A stretch of DNA of 37,002 nucleotides from CAYLXC01 sp964387865 (GTDB lineage: Bacteria; Patescibacteriota; Microgenomatia; Daviesbacterales; UBA10151). The notes under the pieces are model-generated. The model searched no databases, was not told the DNA's origin, and saw nothing but the letters and a program-made list of their open reading frames with translations. The stretch covers positions 1 through 37,002 of the forward strand of contig CAYLXC010000007.1 of the NCBI GenBank assembly GCA_964387865.1, read 5' to 3'. Below are positions 14,486 to 21,957 of this stretch, in pieces. Positions within the stretch are counted from its first letter, which is position 1. Each line of letters starts with the position of its first letter. The position numbers and the translations under genes are program-made.

Positions 14486-14746
14486 TTAGCGATAAGTTTG
14501 AGTAGTGCGGCGTTTGATATCTACAATGAGGATGACTTTATTTGTAGTATCAATATCTAAAAATATTCTGTAATTGCCAGTTCTAATTCTATGACTTGTT
14601 TTGTGTGGCGGCTCAAGTTTTTTGATATCTAAAGAGAATGGATTCTCTTTTACTCTCTCGGAGACTCGCTTAATCCTTAATTGATCTACTACCGGAAGTT
14701 TCTTTAAAGATTTGATTGCACTTTTAGAAAAATTAACTTGGTACAC
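14486..14746 (-). CDS. RelE/ParE-family toxin
   Basis: 86 residues with the full RelE/ParE pattern: YQVNFSKSAIKSLKKLP at the start, a middle KLEPPHKTSHRIRTGNYRIFLDID with the arginines used by ribosome-dependent RNases, and a C-terminal strand ILIVDIKRRTTQTY. RelE toxins cut mRNA in the ribosomal A site; ParE relatives poison gyrase instead. The RTGNYRIF stretch favours the RelE type. GTG start 14746 lies just past the antitoxin stop. The antitoxin gene precedes it, so the two form one operon from the promoter at 15084-15057. Confidence 0.88.
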   Translation of the reverse strand: MYQVNFSKSAIKSLKKLPVVDQLRIKRVSERVKENPFSLDIKKLEPPHKTSHRIRTGNYRIFLDIDTTNKVILIVDIKRRTTQTYR

Positions 14747-14747
14747 A

Positions 14748-15050
14748 TTAAATACCTAGCTCTTCCCAAACTTTTTCAGCTGGGATACCGCCGTTTTTTT
14801 TGACATCAGCTAAAACCCGGTTCATTTTCTTGACAAATTTGGGGTCATAATCTGCTAATTCGTCTTCTAATTCCTGGATTCTAACATAGGTTTCAATATT
14901 TATCATAACCACCTTAGGTTTACCATGTTGGGTTACCACCACTTCTCCCTCTCGGGGTACTTGATCCAAGATTTTTGTTAAATCTCGGCGTAGCTCATCG
15001 GCACCAACGAATTTTCTCTTTAGAATTTGGCCTAACGGATATGTTTGCAT
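14748..15050 (-). CDS. Phd/YefM-family antitoxin
   Basis: 100 residues. GADELRRDLTKILDQVPREGEVVVTQHGKPKVVMINIETYVRIQELE is a classic Phd/YefM fold. The C-terminal ~35 residues form the toxin-binding tail. It partners the RelE-type toxin downstream and presumably represses its own promoter. The ATG at 15050 lies 6 nt after a TATGAT -10 box, so the mRNA is predicted leaderless. Confidence 0.9.
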   Translation of the reverse strand: MQTYPLGQILKRKFVGADELRRDLTKILDQVPREGEVVVTQHGKPKVVMINIETYVRIQELEDELADYDPKFVKKMNRVLADVKKNGGIPAEKVWEELGI

Positions 15051-15056
15051 AAGGAT

Positions 15057-15084
15057 ATCATAACATATTCCTTAGGATTGTCAA
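15057..15084 (-). promoter_or_regulatory. Promoter of Phd/RelE operon
   Basis: On the minus strand: TTGACA (15084-15079), 16-nt spacer, TATGAT (15062-15057), then 6 nt to the ATG. Confidence 0.75.
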
Positions 15085-15140
15085 TAGGTTGTTGCCTCTT
15101 GATAATGTTTTCACTTTGTGATTACACTGAATATACATTA

Positions 15141-15168
15141 GGTCGCCTGCGCTAAAGCTTCGGCGACC
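15141..15168. repeat. GGTCGCC/GGCGACC inverted repeat
   Basis: Perfect 7-bp GC-rich arms (15141-15147 and 15162-15168) in an AT-rich spacer. The loop contains GCGCTAAAGC. It looks like one of the dispersed palindromic mini-elements of this genome and could fold in the leader of the DUF378 gene. Confidence 0.55.
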
Positions 15169-15187
15169 GAAGAAGGGGGTGATTTTG

Positions 15188-15391
15188 ATGAAAGCTCTAC
15201 ATATGACAGCATATACTCTACTTTGGGTAGGAGGTATAAATTTGGGTTTGTCAGCTTTGGGATTTGATGTAGTGAATATGGTATTGGGTGGTCTTGGACT
15301 TGTAACAATTTTTAATATCTTGGTTGGTGTATCAGCTGCTTACACTGCAGCTACACACATGGGTGATTGCAAAGTTTGCAGTAAAAAGTGA
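15188..15391 (+). CDS. DUF378-family small membrane protein
   Basis: 67 residues with two membrane segments (TAYTLLWVGGINLGLSALGF and MVLGGLGLVTIFNILVGVSAAYTA). The first carries the GxxNxGL pattern of DUF378 (usually GALNWGL). The tail has CKVC. The function of the family is unknown. The frame is open from GTG 15179, but an AGGGGGTG Shine-Dalgarno-like sequence sits about 9 nt before ATG 15188, so I chose ATG 15188. A strong intrinsic terminator follows, so this is a single-gene unit. Confidence 0.75.
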   Translation: MKALHMTAYTLLWVGGINLGLSALGFDVVNMVLGGLGLVTIFNILVGVSAAYTAATHMGDCKVCSKK

Positions 15392-15424
15392 TAGGTAATT
15401 ATTTCCTGATTAGGAAAAAATGAT

Positions 15425-15450
15425 CCCGCCTCCGAAGGGGCGGGATTTTT
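15425..15450 (+). terminator. Intrinsic terminator after DUF378 gene
   Basis: CCCGCC (15425-15430) pairs with GGCGGG (15439-15444), extendable by flanking A/T pairs, followed by a five-T run (15446-15450). Confidence 0.8.
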
Positions 15451-15556
15451 GACAATTTGAATAAAATTATCTAATTCAAATTGTCATCCCGTACTTGATA
15501 CGGGATCCATAAATCAATATTATTTGTATAGATTCCCGATTAGATCGGGAATGACA
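15451..15556. repeat. Cluster of three inverted repeats
   Basis: Three consecutive hairpins fill the spacer before the S66 peptidase gene: a perfect 12-bp repeat (15451-15462 with 15474-15485), ATCCCGTA/TACGGGAT around 15487-15507, and TTCCCGAT/ATCGGGAA around 15534-15553. The last two belong to the CCCG...CGGG + ATGACA family that also occurs at 16503, 16873, 21056 and 35756. Confidence 0.75.
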
Positions 15557-15560
15557 AGAT

Positions 15561-16496
15561 ATGAAGATTTTAAAGCCTCCTAAGCTAAATTTGGGGGATA
15601 CTGTTGGGATAGTTGCCTCATCACTACCTGTTTTACCATCATTTAAGGAAAATTATGAAAAAAGAAAGAAAGAGATTTATGATTTAGGATTTAAGATTAA
15701 AGAAGGGAAGACAATAGGAAAACAAAGATGGTGGATGGCTGGAACCCCAAAAGAAGTGGCAGATGACATAAATAGTATGTTTGGAGACAAAAACATAAAA
15801 GCCATTTTTGCTGCTGATGGGGGATATTCTGCAATTTCAGTGGTGGAGTATCTGGACTATGAAATAATAACTCATAACCCAAAACCATTTATGGGATTAT
15901 CTGATATGACTGTTTATCACTTATCAATTTTTGGAAAAACCGGAATGGTTGGATTTCATATGGATTATTTGTCATCATTTACAGGGAAATATTTTTTAGA
16001 TTTTTTAACGAAAACAGAAACTCCTGGAGTGGTTGAACCATTAAGTGAATGGGAGGGGTGGAGAACAGGAAATGCCCAAGGCCATCTTATTGGCGGGCTT
16101 TTAGAAAGAATGTCCATGCTTTCCGGGACAAAATATTTTCCCCCTTTAGAAAACTTTGATGGGGCCATACTTTTTTGGGAACAAGTTGGGGGAGATATTA
16201 CAGACATTTATCAATACCTATACCAGTTAAAAAACATGGGGATTTTTGAAAAAATTAACGGGATGTTAATTGGGAAAATAAAATATTTAAAAAAGATGAG
16301 GGAGGAAGAAATTGATGAGCCATCAGTAAAAAAGATGGTTTTGGAAGTTTTGAAAGATTATGATTTTCCAATCATGGCAAATATGGACTTTGGTCATTTC
16401 ACAGTAAATATCCCCATGCCAATAGGCATTAAAGTTTCATTTGATACAACTAAGAAGGAATTAAAGTTTATGGAAGGGGCTGTGGTTTCAATTTAA
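15561..16496 (+). CDS. S66-family peptidase (LD-carboxypeptidase / MccF-like)
   Basis: 311 residues, the normal length. S66 enzymes are serine peptidases with a Ser-Glu-His triad that trim murein tetrapeptides (LdcA) or hydrolyse peptide-nucleotide antibiotics (MccF). Visible: N-terminal LNLGDTVGIVASS, AIFAADGGYSA (oxyanion region), MGLSDMT with Ser114, LFWEQVGGD with Glu207, and MDFGHF with His279. It lacks a signal peptide, so it acts in the cytoplasm, in recycling or detoxification. LdcA and MccF types cannot be separated with certainty by eye. The GGLLERM segment and overall pattern are closer to the MccF-like branch. Confidence 0.85.
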   Translation: MKILKPPKLNLGDTVGIVASSLPVLPSFKENYEKRKKEIYDLGFKIKEGKTIGKQRWWMAGTPKEVADDINSMFGDKNIKAIFAADGGYSAISVVEYLDYEIITHNPKPFMGLSDMTVYHLSIFGKTGMVGFHMDYLSSFTGKYFLDFLTKTETPGVVEPLSEWEGWRTGNAQGHLIGGLLERMSMLSGTKYFPPLENFDGAILFWEQVGGDITDIYQYLYQLKNMGIFEKINGMLIGKIKYLKKMREEEIDEPSVKKMVLEVLKDYDFPIMANMDFGHFTVNIPMPIGIKVSFDTTKKELKFMEGAVVSI

Positions 16497-16502
16497 TTCT
16501 TC

Positions 16503-16525
16503 TGTCATCCCGCAGGAATGACAGT
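16503..16525. repeat. CTGTCAT...ATGACAG inverted repeat
   Basis: Imperfect hairpin CTGTCATCC/GGAATGACAG between the convergent S66 and nadK genes. It is a short member of the ATGACA mini-element family and may double as a bidirectional transcription stop. Confidence 0.5.
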
Positions 16526-16535
16526 TTGAGATTAT

Positions 16536-17267
16536 CTATCCTCTAATTACTTGACAGTTGGGGCAGCGTAGGGATTCTGCTGAATAGATTTTGGTAACTT
16601 TATCTGAAAGGTTGAAGGTTAAATTTGATCCCGGGTGAAGATCATAGATATCAGGATTATTGTCTGATGAAAGTTGAGCAATGTTTCTTACAAGTTCAAA
16701 TTTAATCTCATCATTTTTTTCTAAAAATATTGGCTCAACAATTTCTGTGGTGTTATTAAAAGCTAAACCAAATCCCGTATCAAAAGTTTTTCCGGTAATA
16801 CTTTTAAAGTATGCTGTTGAGCCAAAAAGTGTTGAGACTACAATTCCGTCACCAATGAAAAGGTTGTTTATGGATTCCCGCTTTCGCGGGAATGACAGTG
16901 GTGGGTGGATTCTGAAACGAATAGCATGGGTTGGGTGGGCATTTCTGATGGAAAATTCATTTAAAGCATACAAAGTTTTTCCATCTACTTCTGTTTGTAA
17001 TTTTCTGTAACTTTTCAAAGTTAATTTATTTTGATGGAGCTTTTCAAGTAAAACCTTTTCATCATGTTCAGGACATTTGTGACAAAACTGACTGTTCCTT
17101 ACGGGAAGTTTTGGAATAGATGGGTATTCTCTTTCAGAATAAAGTAAAGTCCCATCACCCCCAAAGCTGATAATAACCTCTGGGTTCTGATCCACAATGG
17201 TTAGGCCCGAACTTTCCACGAGTCCTCTTATAGCATCTGAATTTTTTCCTGCAAGGAGTACCTTCAT
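16536..17267 (-). CDS. nadK: NAD kinase
   Basis: Phosphorylates NAD to NADP. Diagnostic: ISFGGDGTLLYSE with GGDGT at 36-40, ALNEFSIRNAHPTHAIRF (the NE/D motif), and IGDGIVVSTLFGSTAYFKS followed by a TG..FDTGFGLAFNN segment. 243 residues. Two oddities. A nine-residue SFPRKRESI insert at 125-133 is the translation of a palindromic mini-element (16873-16898), placed in a loop. There are also two cysteine pairs, CHKC at 62-65 and CPNC near the C-terminus, which could bind a metal. ATG 17267 is preceded by a TATTAT box 6 nt upstream. Confidence 0.88.
   Translation of the reverse strand: MKVLLAGKNSDAIRGLVESSGLTIVDQNPEVIISFGGDGTLLYSEREYPSIPKLPVRNSQFCHKCPEHDEKVLLEKLHQNKLTLKSYRKLQTEVDGKTLYALNEFSIRNAHPTHAIRFRIHPPLSFPRKRESINNLFIGDGIVVSTLFGSTAYFKSITGKTFDTGFGLAFNNTTEIVEPIFLEKNDEIKFELVRNIAQLSSDNNPDIYDLHPGSNLTFNLSDKVTKIYSAESLRCPNCQVIRG
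16873..16898. repeat. Palindromic mini-element inside nadK (SFPRKRES type)
   Basis: ATTCCCGC (16874-16881), TTTC, GCGGGAAT (16886-16893), then GACAG. The hairpin is identical to the copy at 35756-35781 upstream of pnp. In nadK it is translated in frame. Confidence 0.9.
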
Positions 17268-17404
17268 ATGACAATAATACTACAGATCGTGTTTATTTTT
17301 CGAACAAAGTGAGAAAATACCATAAAAATTATAATAGTTTTATGAAGAAACTATTCTAGTTTGAAGGTAACTTCTCTCCGGCGAAGCCGGATCGAAGAAT
17401 ATTA

Positions 17405-17433
17405 TAGACAAGTGGGAATGAGGGTTCTAAAAT
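17405..17433 (+). promoter_or_regulatory. Promoter of MFS gene
   Basis: TAGACA (17405-17410), 17-nt spacer, TAAAAT (17428-17433). It ends 8 nt before the ATG at 17442. A CCGGC/GCCGG hairpin lies just upstream at about 17380. Nothing else is seen in 17268-17404. Confidence 0.6.
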
Positions 17434-17441
17434 GATCTCTT

Positions 17442-18677
17442 ATGCTTTCAAAGTTTTCTCCATTTTTGGTTTTAAAAATTACCCACTACAGGAATTATCT
17501 TTTGGGGGCTTTTGTTTCCGAAATTGGAAATCAAATGCAGATTGTGGCTGTTTCATGGCAAGTTTATGAAATGACAAAAAATCCTGCAGCTTTAGGACTA
17601 ATCGGTCTTGCAAATATTATCCCGATTTTTTTATTTTCATTAATCGGAGGACTTTTTGCAGACAAAGCAGACAGGAAAAAGCTTTTAGTAATTAGCCAAA
17701 GTTTTATGGCAATTTTAGGTTTGATATTTTTTCTCCTGACTATATTTAGGCTAATTAATCCTTTGATAATTTATTCGCTCTTGGTTTTACTTGCAACAGC
17801 CCAATCATTTTCCCTTCCTGCAAGACAGGCAATTTTGCCTCATCTTGTTCCCAAACATTATTTTTTGAATGCTGTTTCTTTACAAACACTTCAGTTTCAA
17901 TCTGCCACTATGATTGGGCCTGCAATTGCCGGATTTTTAATAGGCGGATTTGGAGTATCAGCAGTTTATTTTTTTAATTTTATTTCCTACATATTTTTCA
18001 TAGCAGCTGTTTTAGCTTTAAAAATTCCTCTTAAAGTTAAAGGTGTGAAGGTGGAATTAAACTTGGATTCAATCAAAGAGGGCATAAAGTTTGTTGTCTC
18101 CACCCCAATATTATATACAACTATGATTTTGGATTTTCTGGCCACATTTTTTGGAACAGCAACAATTTTAATGCCTATTTTTGCCCAGGATATTTTACAT
18201 GTTGGGCCAAAAGGACTGGGGCTTTTATATTCAGCCCCGGCAATAGGGGCTGTTTTGGCAGGGGGATTAATTACTTTAACTCATGGCAAAATTGTTAATC
18301 AGGGGAAAATTATTATTATATCTGTAATATTTTATGGTTTGGCAACAATAGGGTTTGGATTATCAAAAGTTTTTGCGCTTTCCATATTCTTTTTAGTTTT
18401 GGTTGGTTTTGGGGATATGGTTTCAACAGTAATCCGAAATACCATTAGACAAATGATCACTCCGGATCATTTAAGAGGCAGGATGGTATCAATAATGAGG
18501 GTTTTTTTCCAGGGCGGGCCGCAGTTAGGGGAAATTGAAGCAGGCTTTTTGGCAAAAGCAATTGGAGGGCCTGCATCTGTGGTAGTAGGTGGAATTGGAG
18601 TGATACTAATTACTTCCATAGTAGCTCTTAAAAGTAAAAGTTTAAGGGAATATAAAGGAAAAGAATTGGCTGTTTAG
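17442..18677 (+). CDS. Major facilitator superfamily exporter (EntS-like)
   Basis: 411 residues with about 11-12 membrane segments. GGLFADKADRKKLL between segments 2 and 3 is the MFS signature loop (GxxxDRxxRR type). The N-terminus ITHYRNYLLGAFVSEIGNQMQIVAVSWQVYEMT and the loop LPARQAILPHLVP are characteristic of the MFS_3/enterobactin-exporter-like branch. DHLRGRMVSI appears late. Substrate unknown; siderophore or drug efflux is typical for this branch. The 3' end overlaps the convergent AbiEii gene by 4 nt. A promoter lies immediately upstream. Confidence 0.87.
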   Translation: MLSKFSPFLVLKITHYRNYLLGAFVSEIGNQMQIVAVSWQVYEMTKNPAALGLIGLANIIPIFLFSLIGGLFADKADRKKLLVISQSFMAILGLIFFLLTIFRLINPLIIYSLLVLLATAQSFSLPARQAILPHLVPKHYFLNAVSLQTLQFQSATMIGPAIAGFLIGGFGVSAVYFFNFISYIFFIAAVLALKIPLKVKGVKVELNLDSIKEGIKFVVSTPILYTTMILDFLATFFGTATILMPIFAQDILHVGPKGLGLLYSAPAIGAVLAGGLITLTHGKIVNQGKIIIISVIFYGLATIGFGLSKVFALSIFFLVLVGFGDMVSTVIRNTIRQMITPDHLRGRMVSIMRVFFQGGPQLGEIEAGFLAKAIGGPASVVVGGIGVILITSIVALKSKSLREYKGKELAV

Positions 18678-19309
18678 AGTTTTAGTTTGTTTTTGGCAAG
18701 ACTAAGGGTCTGTTTTTGAAAAAACTCTTTTACCTTATCCCAGGAAACTTTTTTAATCATTTCAGGACTTATATCTTCTTGTTCAGCATCCTGGAAATAA
18801 TCTAAACTTCTCAAAATCATATAAAAATGCTTTTTTAAAACCCCATACTTTTGATCATAAAATTTAAGCATCTGCTCTAGAGAAAATTCCTTGGCTAAAA
18901 AGTATAAATCTATAAAATCTCTTTTTGTCCCTCTATCTTCCAAAGCATGTATCTTCATGGCAGCTATATCTTCCTTATCTAAAATTTGTATTCCCTCAAA
19001 GTTAATAAGCTTTTTAATTAAAGGGTATTGATAATAAAACAGGCTGAATTTTGTGTTTCCAATTTTACCCCAGACAGTTCTCCAGGCTGTACCTTCCTCT
19101 TTAAATTCAGGTAATTTTTTTAAATTACTTAGCAGAATATTTTCATCTAAAGCTTGAAGGGTAAAAAAGTCTAGGTCCTCTGAAATCCTGTGCCCAAAAT
19201 GCAAAGCTAAAGCAGTACCTCCTGCAAGATAACTTTTTTTGATAATACCTATTTTTGATACTAACTTGAGAGCCCGAAGGGTATCCGGGAGTACGGCTTT
19301 TGTAAACAT
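18674..19309 (-). CDS. AbiEii/AbiGii-type nucleotidyltransferase toxin
   Basis: 211 residues of the AbiEii family, nucleotidyltransferase-fold toxins of type IV-like toxin-antitoxin and abortive-infection modules. YLAGGTALALHFGHRISEDLDFF at 27-49 holds the GG and DxDF nucleotidyltransferase motif with both catalytic acids. DKEDIAAMKIHALEDRGTKRDFIDLYFLAKEF holds the conserved Lys and the KRDFIDLY motif. The start overlaps the upstream small gene by 49 nt, implying a paired module. Confidence 0.85.
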   Translation of the reverse strand: MFTKAVLPDTLRALKLVSKIGIIKKSYLAGGTALALHFGHRISEDLDFFTLQALDENILLSNLKKLPEFKEEGTAWRTVWGKIGNTKFSLFYYQYPLIKKLINFEGIQILDKEDIAAMKIHALEDRGTKRDFIDLYFLAKEFSLEQMLKFYDQKYGVLKKHFYMILRSLDYFQDAEQEDISPEMIKKVSWDKVKEFFQKQTLSLAKNKLKL

Positions 19310-19566
19310 AATACCTTTTTAGGATCTAAATTCAAATAATTTGCCCAAAAGTTGGCTGTTTTTTGTGAAAGGTCACGGCTGGTATAGAGCAAATTTTTTA
19401 TATCATCTTTAGTATAAAATTTGAGTAACCATTTTATTGCTTTATCATCACCCCTGTCTAATACACGTTTTAGGATAAAAGTCTTGGATTTTTCAAAACT
19501 TAATAAGTCAAAATCCACATCCCAAAAATATTGTTTTAAAAATTTCGGAAGTTTTGTTGTCCCCAT
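19261..19566 (-). CDS. Small partner protein of the AbiEii toxin (putative antitoxin)
   Basis: 101 residues: LPKFLKQYFWDVDFDLLSFEKSKTFILKRVLDRGDDKAIKWLLKFYTKDDI and then LSQKTANFWANYL. Proteins with this FWDxDxxxLd...RvLerGd...WL...Y pattern commonly sit directly before AbiEii genes and resemble the DUF6922 group. The extensive overlap with the toxin gene supports co-expression. Antitoxin role is inferred from position. The last part, including SRIPFGLSS, is read in the frame overlapping the toxin start. Confidence 0.65.
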   Translation of the reverse strand: MGTTKLPKFLKQYFWDVDFDLLSFEKSKTFILKRVLDRGDDKAIKWLLKFYTKDDIKNLLYTSRDLSQKTANFWANYLNLDPKKVLCLQKPYSRIPFGLSS

Positions 19567-19657
19567 AATCTAATTTTATCATAAAAATTGCTGTTAAAAA
19601 GTTTAAGAAATTATCCATTATCGTAATTCAAGCGCCTCACAACAGAAGCCTTTTTGG

Positions 19658-20818
19658 TTATTCATTTGTAAATTTAAAAGTTGAAAGAATTTTACTTATC
19701 ACTTTATCTGAAATAGATTCATCCTCCTGGCAAAAATCTGTATATAAACTTATAATTATATTGTTTTTACCTATGATATAAGCCATTGGTCCTGGACAAC
19801 CTGCTCCTTGGAGACCATCAACCATTGTCGCATCTAAATTTGATAAAAAAGTAGGTTGGTTTTTGATAATAAATCCAGGTTCAGGTCTACCATTATTATC
19901 AAGTAGAACTTCATTTTTAATGTAATCCATGGAACTTGCATTTTTTATATTTTTTTCAAAGTGTAAATATACTCCTCTTACTATGCCCCCGCAGGCACCT
20001 TCACAGGGAGGATCTGGAGTAAAGTAAGGGGTAGATCCATCATATGCTTGTCTCCATGTTTCGGGATACTGTATCGAGAATCCCTTATCTTTATCTATAT
20101 AATTATTCCATGTAGCTGACTCAGAAGCTGTTATTTCAACCCATTCATAAATCTTCAATTCAGCAGGAGAAGTAGTCGGACCTAGTTGTTGAACTTTTTG
20201 CTGAGATTGGTTTGAGAGTTGAGAATCTGAGGTATCCCGAAAGAAACTTCCAATAGCAATCACAAACATAAATACCCCCGAAACTAGGAATATAAAGCCA
20301 AAAAGCTTGTTCCCATAAAAACCGTAATGGCGGTCAAGATCCCGAGCGGCATCAGGAGAAACACCACTGTCTAGAACAGACTTCTTTCTAAAAGGTAAGT
20401 TATTAAACCAGCTGTTAAACTGATCATAAAACCTTTTGCTTCCCATATAGAACCCCATAAAGATTCCAGCCAATGAAAAAAGTAAAAAAAGGAAGCTAGT
20501 AAGAATATTTTGTAAACTTTCATCCAACCGTGAGACTATTGCGGGTATAACAAAACCAATCCCAATTATAAAAAACAGTATTACTAAAATAAATCTTATA
20601 ATGACTTTACTTCTCTTCTCTGGTTTCACCAATAAAAAGTAGGGAATCAATATGATTAAGCTGGTACCTATAAGAAGTATATTCCAAATTTGATTATTTC
20701 CAGCTACAGAAGCTACTCCAAGAATTACAATGAAGATTATCCCAAAGAATCGCTTGTCGATACCCCTTTTACCTGTAGATTGAGCTGGTTGTGGTGTTTG
20801 TTGTTGATTAGGATCCAT
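19658..20818 (-). CDS. Membrane protein with PsbP-like extracytoplasmic domain
   Basis: 386 residues. A Gln/Pro-rich N-terminus is followed by about five membrane segments between residues 25 and 195 (three pairs of hydrophobic stretches ending SGVFMFVIAIGSFF). The C-terminal domain reads WNNYIDKDKGFSIQYPETWRQ...KILSTFKFT. That YxxxxxGFSIxYPxxW...ILSTFKF pattern resembles PsbP/MOG1-type folds common in CPR exported proteins. The same domain type occurs in the 26647-27378 protein. Cysteines CEGAC and later ones could form disulfides. Function unknown. Confidence 0.6.
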   Translation of the reverse strand: MDPNQQQTPQPAQSTGKRGIDKRFFGIIFIVILGVASVAGNNQIWNILLIGTSLIILIPYFLLVKPEKRSKVIIRFILVILFFIIGIGFVIPAIVSRLDESLQNILTSFLFLLFSLAGIFMGFYMGSKRFYDQFNSWFNNLPFRKKSVLDSGVSPDAARDLDRHYGFYGNKLFGFIFLVSGVFMFVIAIGSFFRDTSDSQLSNQSQQKVQQLGPTTSPAELKIYEWVEITASESATWNNYIDKDKGFSIQYPETWRQAYDGSTPYFTPDPPCEGACGGIVRGVYLHFEKNIKNASSMDYIKNEVLLDNNGRPEPGFIIKNQPTFLSNLDATMVDGLQGAGCPGPMAYIIGKNNIIISLYTDFCQEDESISDKVISKILSTFKFTNE

Positions 20819-20861
20819 GCTTTGAGTATTTCATACTTTAGGCTTTCTTACAAGATCTCTT

Positions 20862-20925
20862 GATCCTTCGATACTTCGACCCATTCGATAAACTCAGGGC
20901 AGGCAAGCTCAGTACTCAGGATCTG
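20862..20925. repeat. GC-richer dispersed repeat upstream of hrcA
   Basis: Contains CTTCGA, ACTCAGGGCAGGC and related strings, repeated at 21009-21045 (ACCCTTCGACAAGCTCAGGG type) and in altered form inside grpE. It lies between the divergent PsbP-like gene and the hrcA promoter. Confidence 0.5.
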
Positions 20926-20959
20926 CGGGGTGAATGTGAGTTTTACTCTACTTCACCCC

Positions 20960-20996
20960 TTGACAACTTTTAGCACTCGGTGTATATTACTGCTAG
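20960..20996 (+). promoter_or_regulatory. hrcA operon promoter with CIRCE-like operator
   Basis: TTGACA (20960-20965), 17-nt spacer, TATATT (20983-20988). Inside it lies TTAGCACTC (20970-20978), exactly the left half of the CIRCE consensus, then 9 nt, then TACTGCTAG (20988-20996), a degenerate right half (consensus GAGTGCTAA). HrcA bound here would block RNA polymerase, giving autoregulation of the hrcA-grpE-dnaK operon. Confidence 0.75.
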
Positions 20997-21008
20997 TTAT
21001 GATTCTGG

Positions 21009-21085
21009 ACCCTTCGACAAGCTCAGGGCAAGCAAGCCAGAATGACATTATTTTATGGATCCCCGATCAGGTCGGGGATGACAAA
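21009..21085. repeat. Two mini-repeats in the hrcA leader
   Basis: First an ACCCTTCGACAAGCTCAGGG-type element ending in AGAATGACA, then GGATCCCCGATCAGGTCGGGGATGACA (hairpin CCCCGA/TCGGGG). Both sit between the CIRCE promoter and the hrcA ATG and are translated if an upstream start is used. Confidence 0.7.
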
Positions 21086-21091
21086 GGGAAT

Positions 21092-21826
21092 ATGGCTGAT
21101 TTATCTGACAGACAACAAGCACTGCTTAAAGCGGTAGTTGAGGAATATATTGAGAGCGCTGAACCTGTGGGTTCGGAGATAATTGAGCGAAAATACAACC
21201 TTGGGGTTTCCCCTGCAACTATAAGGATTGATATGGGGAAATTAACTGAGATGGGGTATTTAAGGCAGCCTCATACTTCAGCAGGAAGAACACCAACCAG
21301 CATGGGTATGAGGTTTTATATCCAGGAGCTGATGAAGGAAAAACAGCTTCCTGTAACTGCAGAAGTTTCTATAAAAGAAAAATTATGGCAGGAAAGATAT
21401 AAAAGGGAAAGGCTTTTGAATGAGGCTGTTAGAGCTTTGGCAAGACAATGTGACATGTTAGGACTTGCAATAGATGAGGATGGGGAAGTTTATTATGCAG
21501 GCACAGCTAATATTTTGGATTGGCCTGAATTTTATGATATTGATGTTGCAAGGTATGTATTATCGCTTTTTGATGAATTTCCAAGGCTTAAAGAGATAAT
21601 TGGCAGGGCACAAGGCACGGATCCTATACATATTCTTTTTGGAGAGGATTTGGGGTTTGAGAATTTGCGCCCGACAGGATTTGTATTTGCAAAATATACG
21701 GAATCTGAAAATGAAAAAGGCGGAGTCGTAGGAGTAGTTGGGCCTGCAAGAATGAATTTTGCCTTGGTTATGCCTTATGTTAGGTATGTAAGGAATCTGG
21801 TAACAGAGGCATTGATGAGGAGCTAG
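21092..21826 (+). CDS. hrcA: Heat-inducible transcription repressor HrcA
   Basis: Winged-helix repressor that binds CIRCE operators and is kept active by chaperones. The N-terminal domain is unmistakable: LSDRQQALLKAVVEEYIESAEPVGS...LGVSPATIRIDMGKLTEMGYLRQPHTSAGRTPTSMGMRFYI. 244 residues against about 340 usually. The central insert domain is reduced, while the C-terminal GAF-like part (GGVVGVVGPARMNFALVMPYVRYVRNLV) is kept. The frame is open to 20930, but the added N-terminus is translated repeat sequence, so ATG 21092 is preferred. It is the first gene of the grpE/dnaK operon, with a CIRCE-like site in its promoter. Confidence 0.92.
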   Translation: MADLSDRQQALLKAVVEEYIESAEPVGSEIIERKYNLGVSPATIRIDMGKLTEMGYLRQPHTSAGRTPTSMGMRFYIQELMKEKQLPVTAEVSIKEKLWQERYKRERLLNEAVRALARQCDMLGLAIDEDGEVYYAGTANILDWPEFYDIDVARYVLSLFDEFPRLKEIIGRAQGTDPIHILFGEDLGFENLRPTGFVFAKYTESENEKGGVVGVVGPARMNFALVMPYVRYVRNLVTEALMRS

Positions 21827-21831
21827 GAAGA

Positions 21832-21866
21832 AAGTACCAAGTACCAAATAACAAGTAACAAACAAT
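21832..21866. repeat. Heptad-periodic spacer between hrcA and grpE
   Basis: AAGTACC, AAGTACC, AAATAAC, AAGTAAC, AAACAAT: five consecutive seven-base units directly after the hrcA stop. Confidence 0.65.
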
Positions 21867-21957
21867 GACCAAATCACAAATTTTAAAATTTAAAAATTGG
21901 TTATTGAAATTTGTTTGGAATACTTGGACACTTGCATTTTGGAAAACTTAAACAGAT

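Noticed and set aside
20930..21091. Extended N-terminus for HrcA
   Set aside because: The extra residues are translations of the promoter and two dispersed repeats; HrcA homology begins at ATG 21092.
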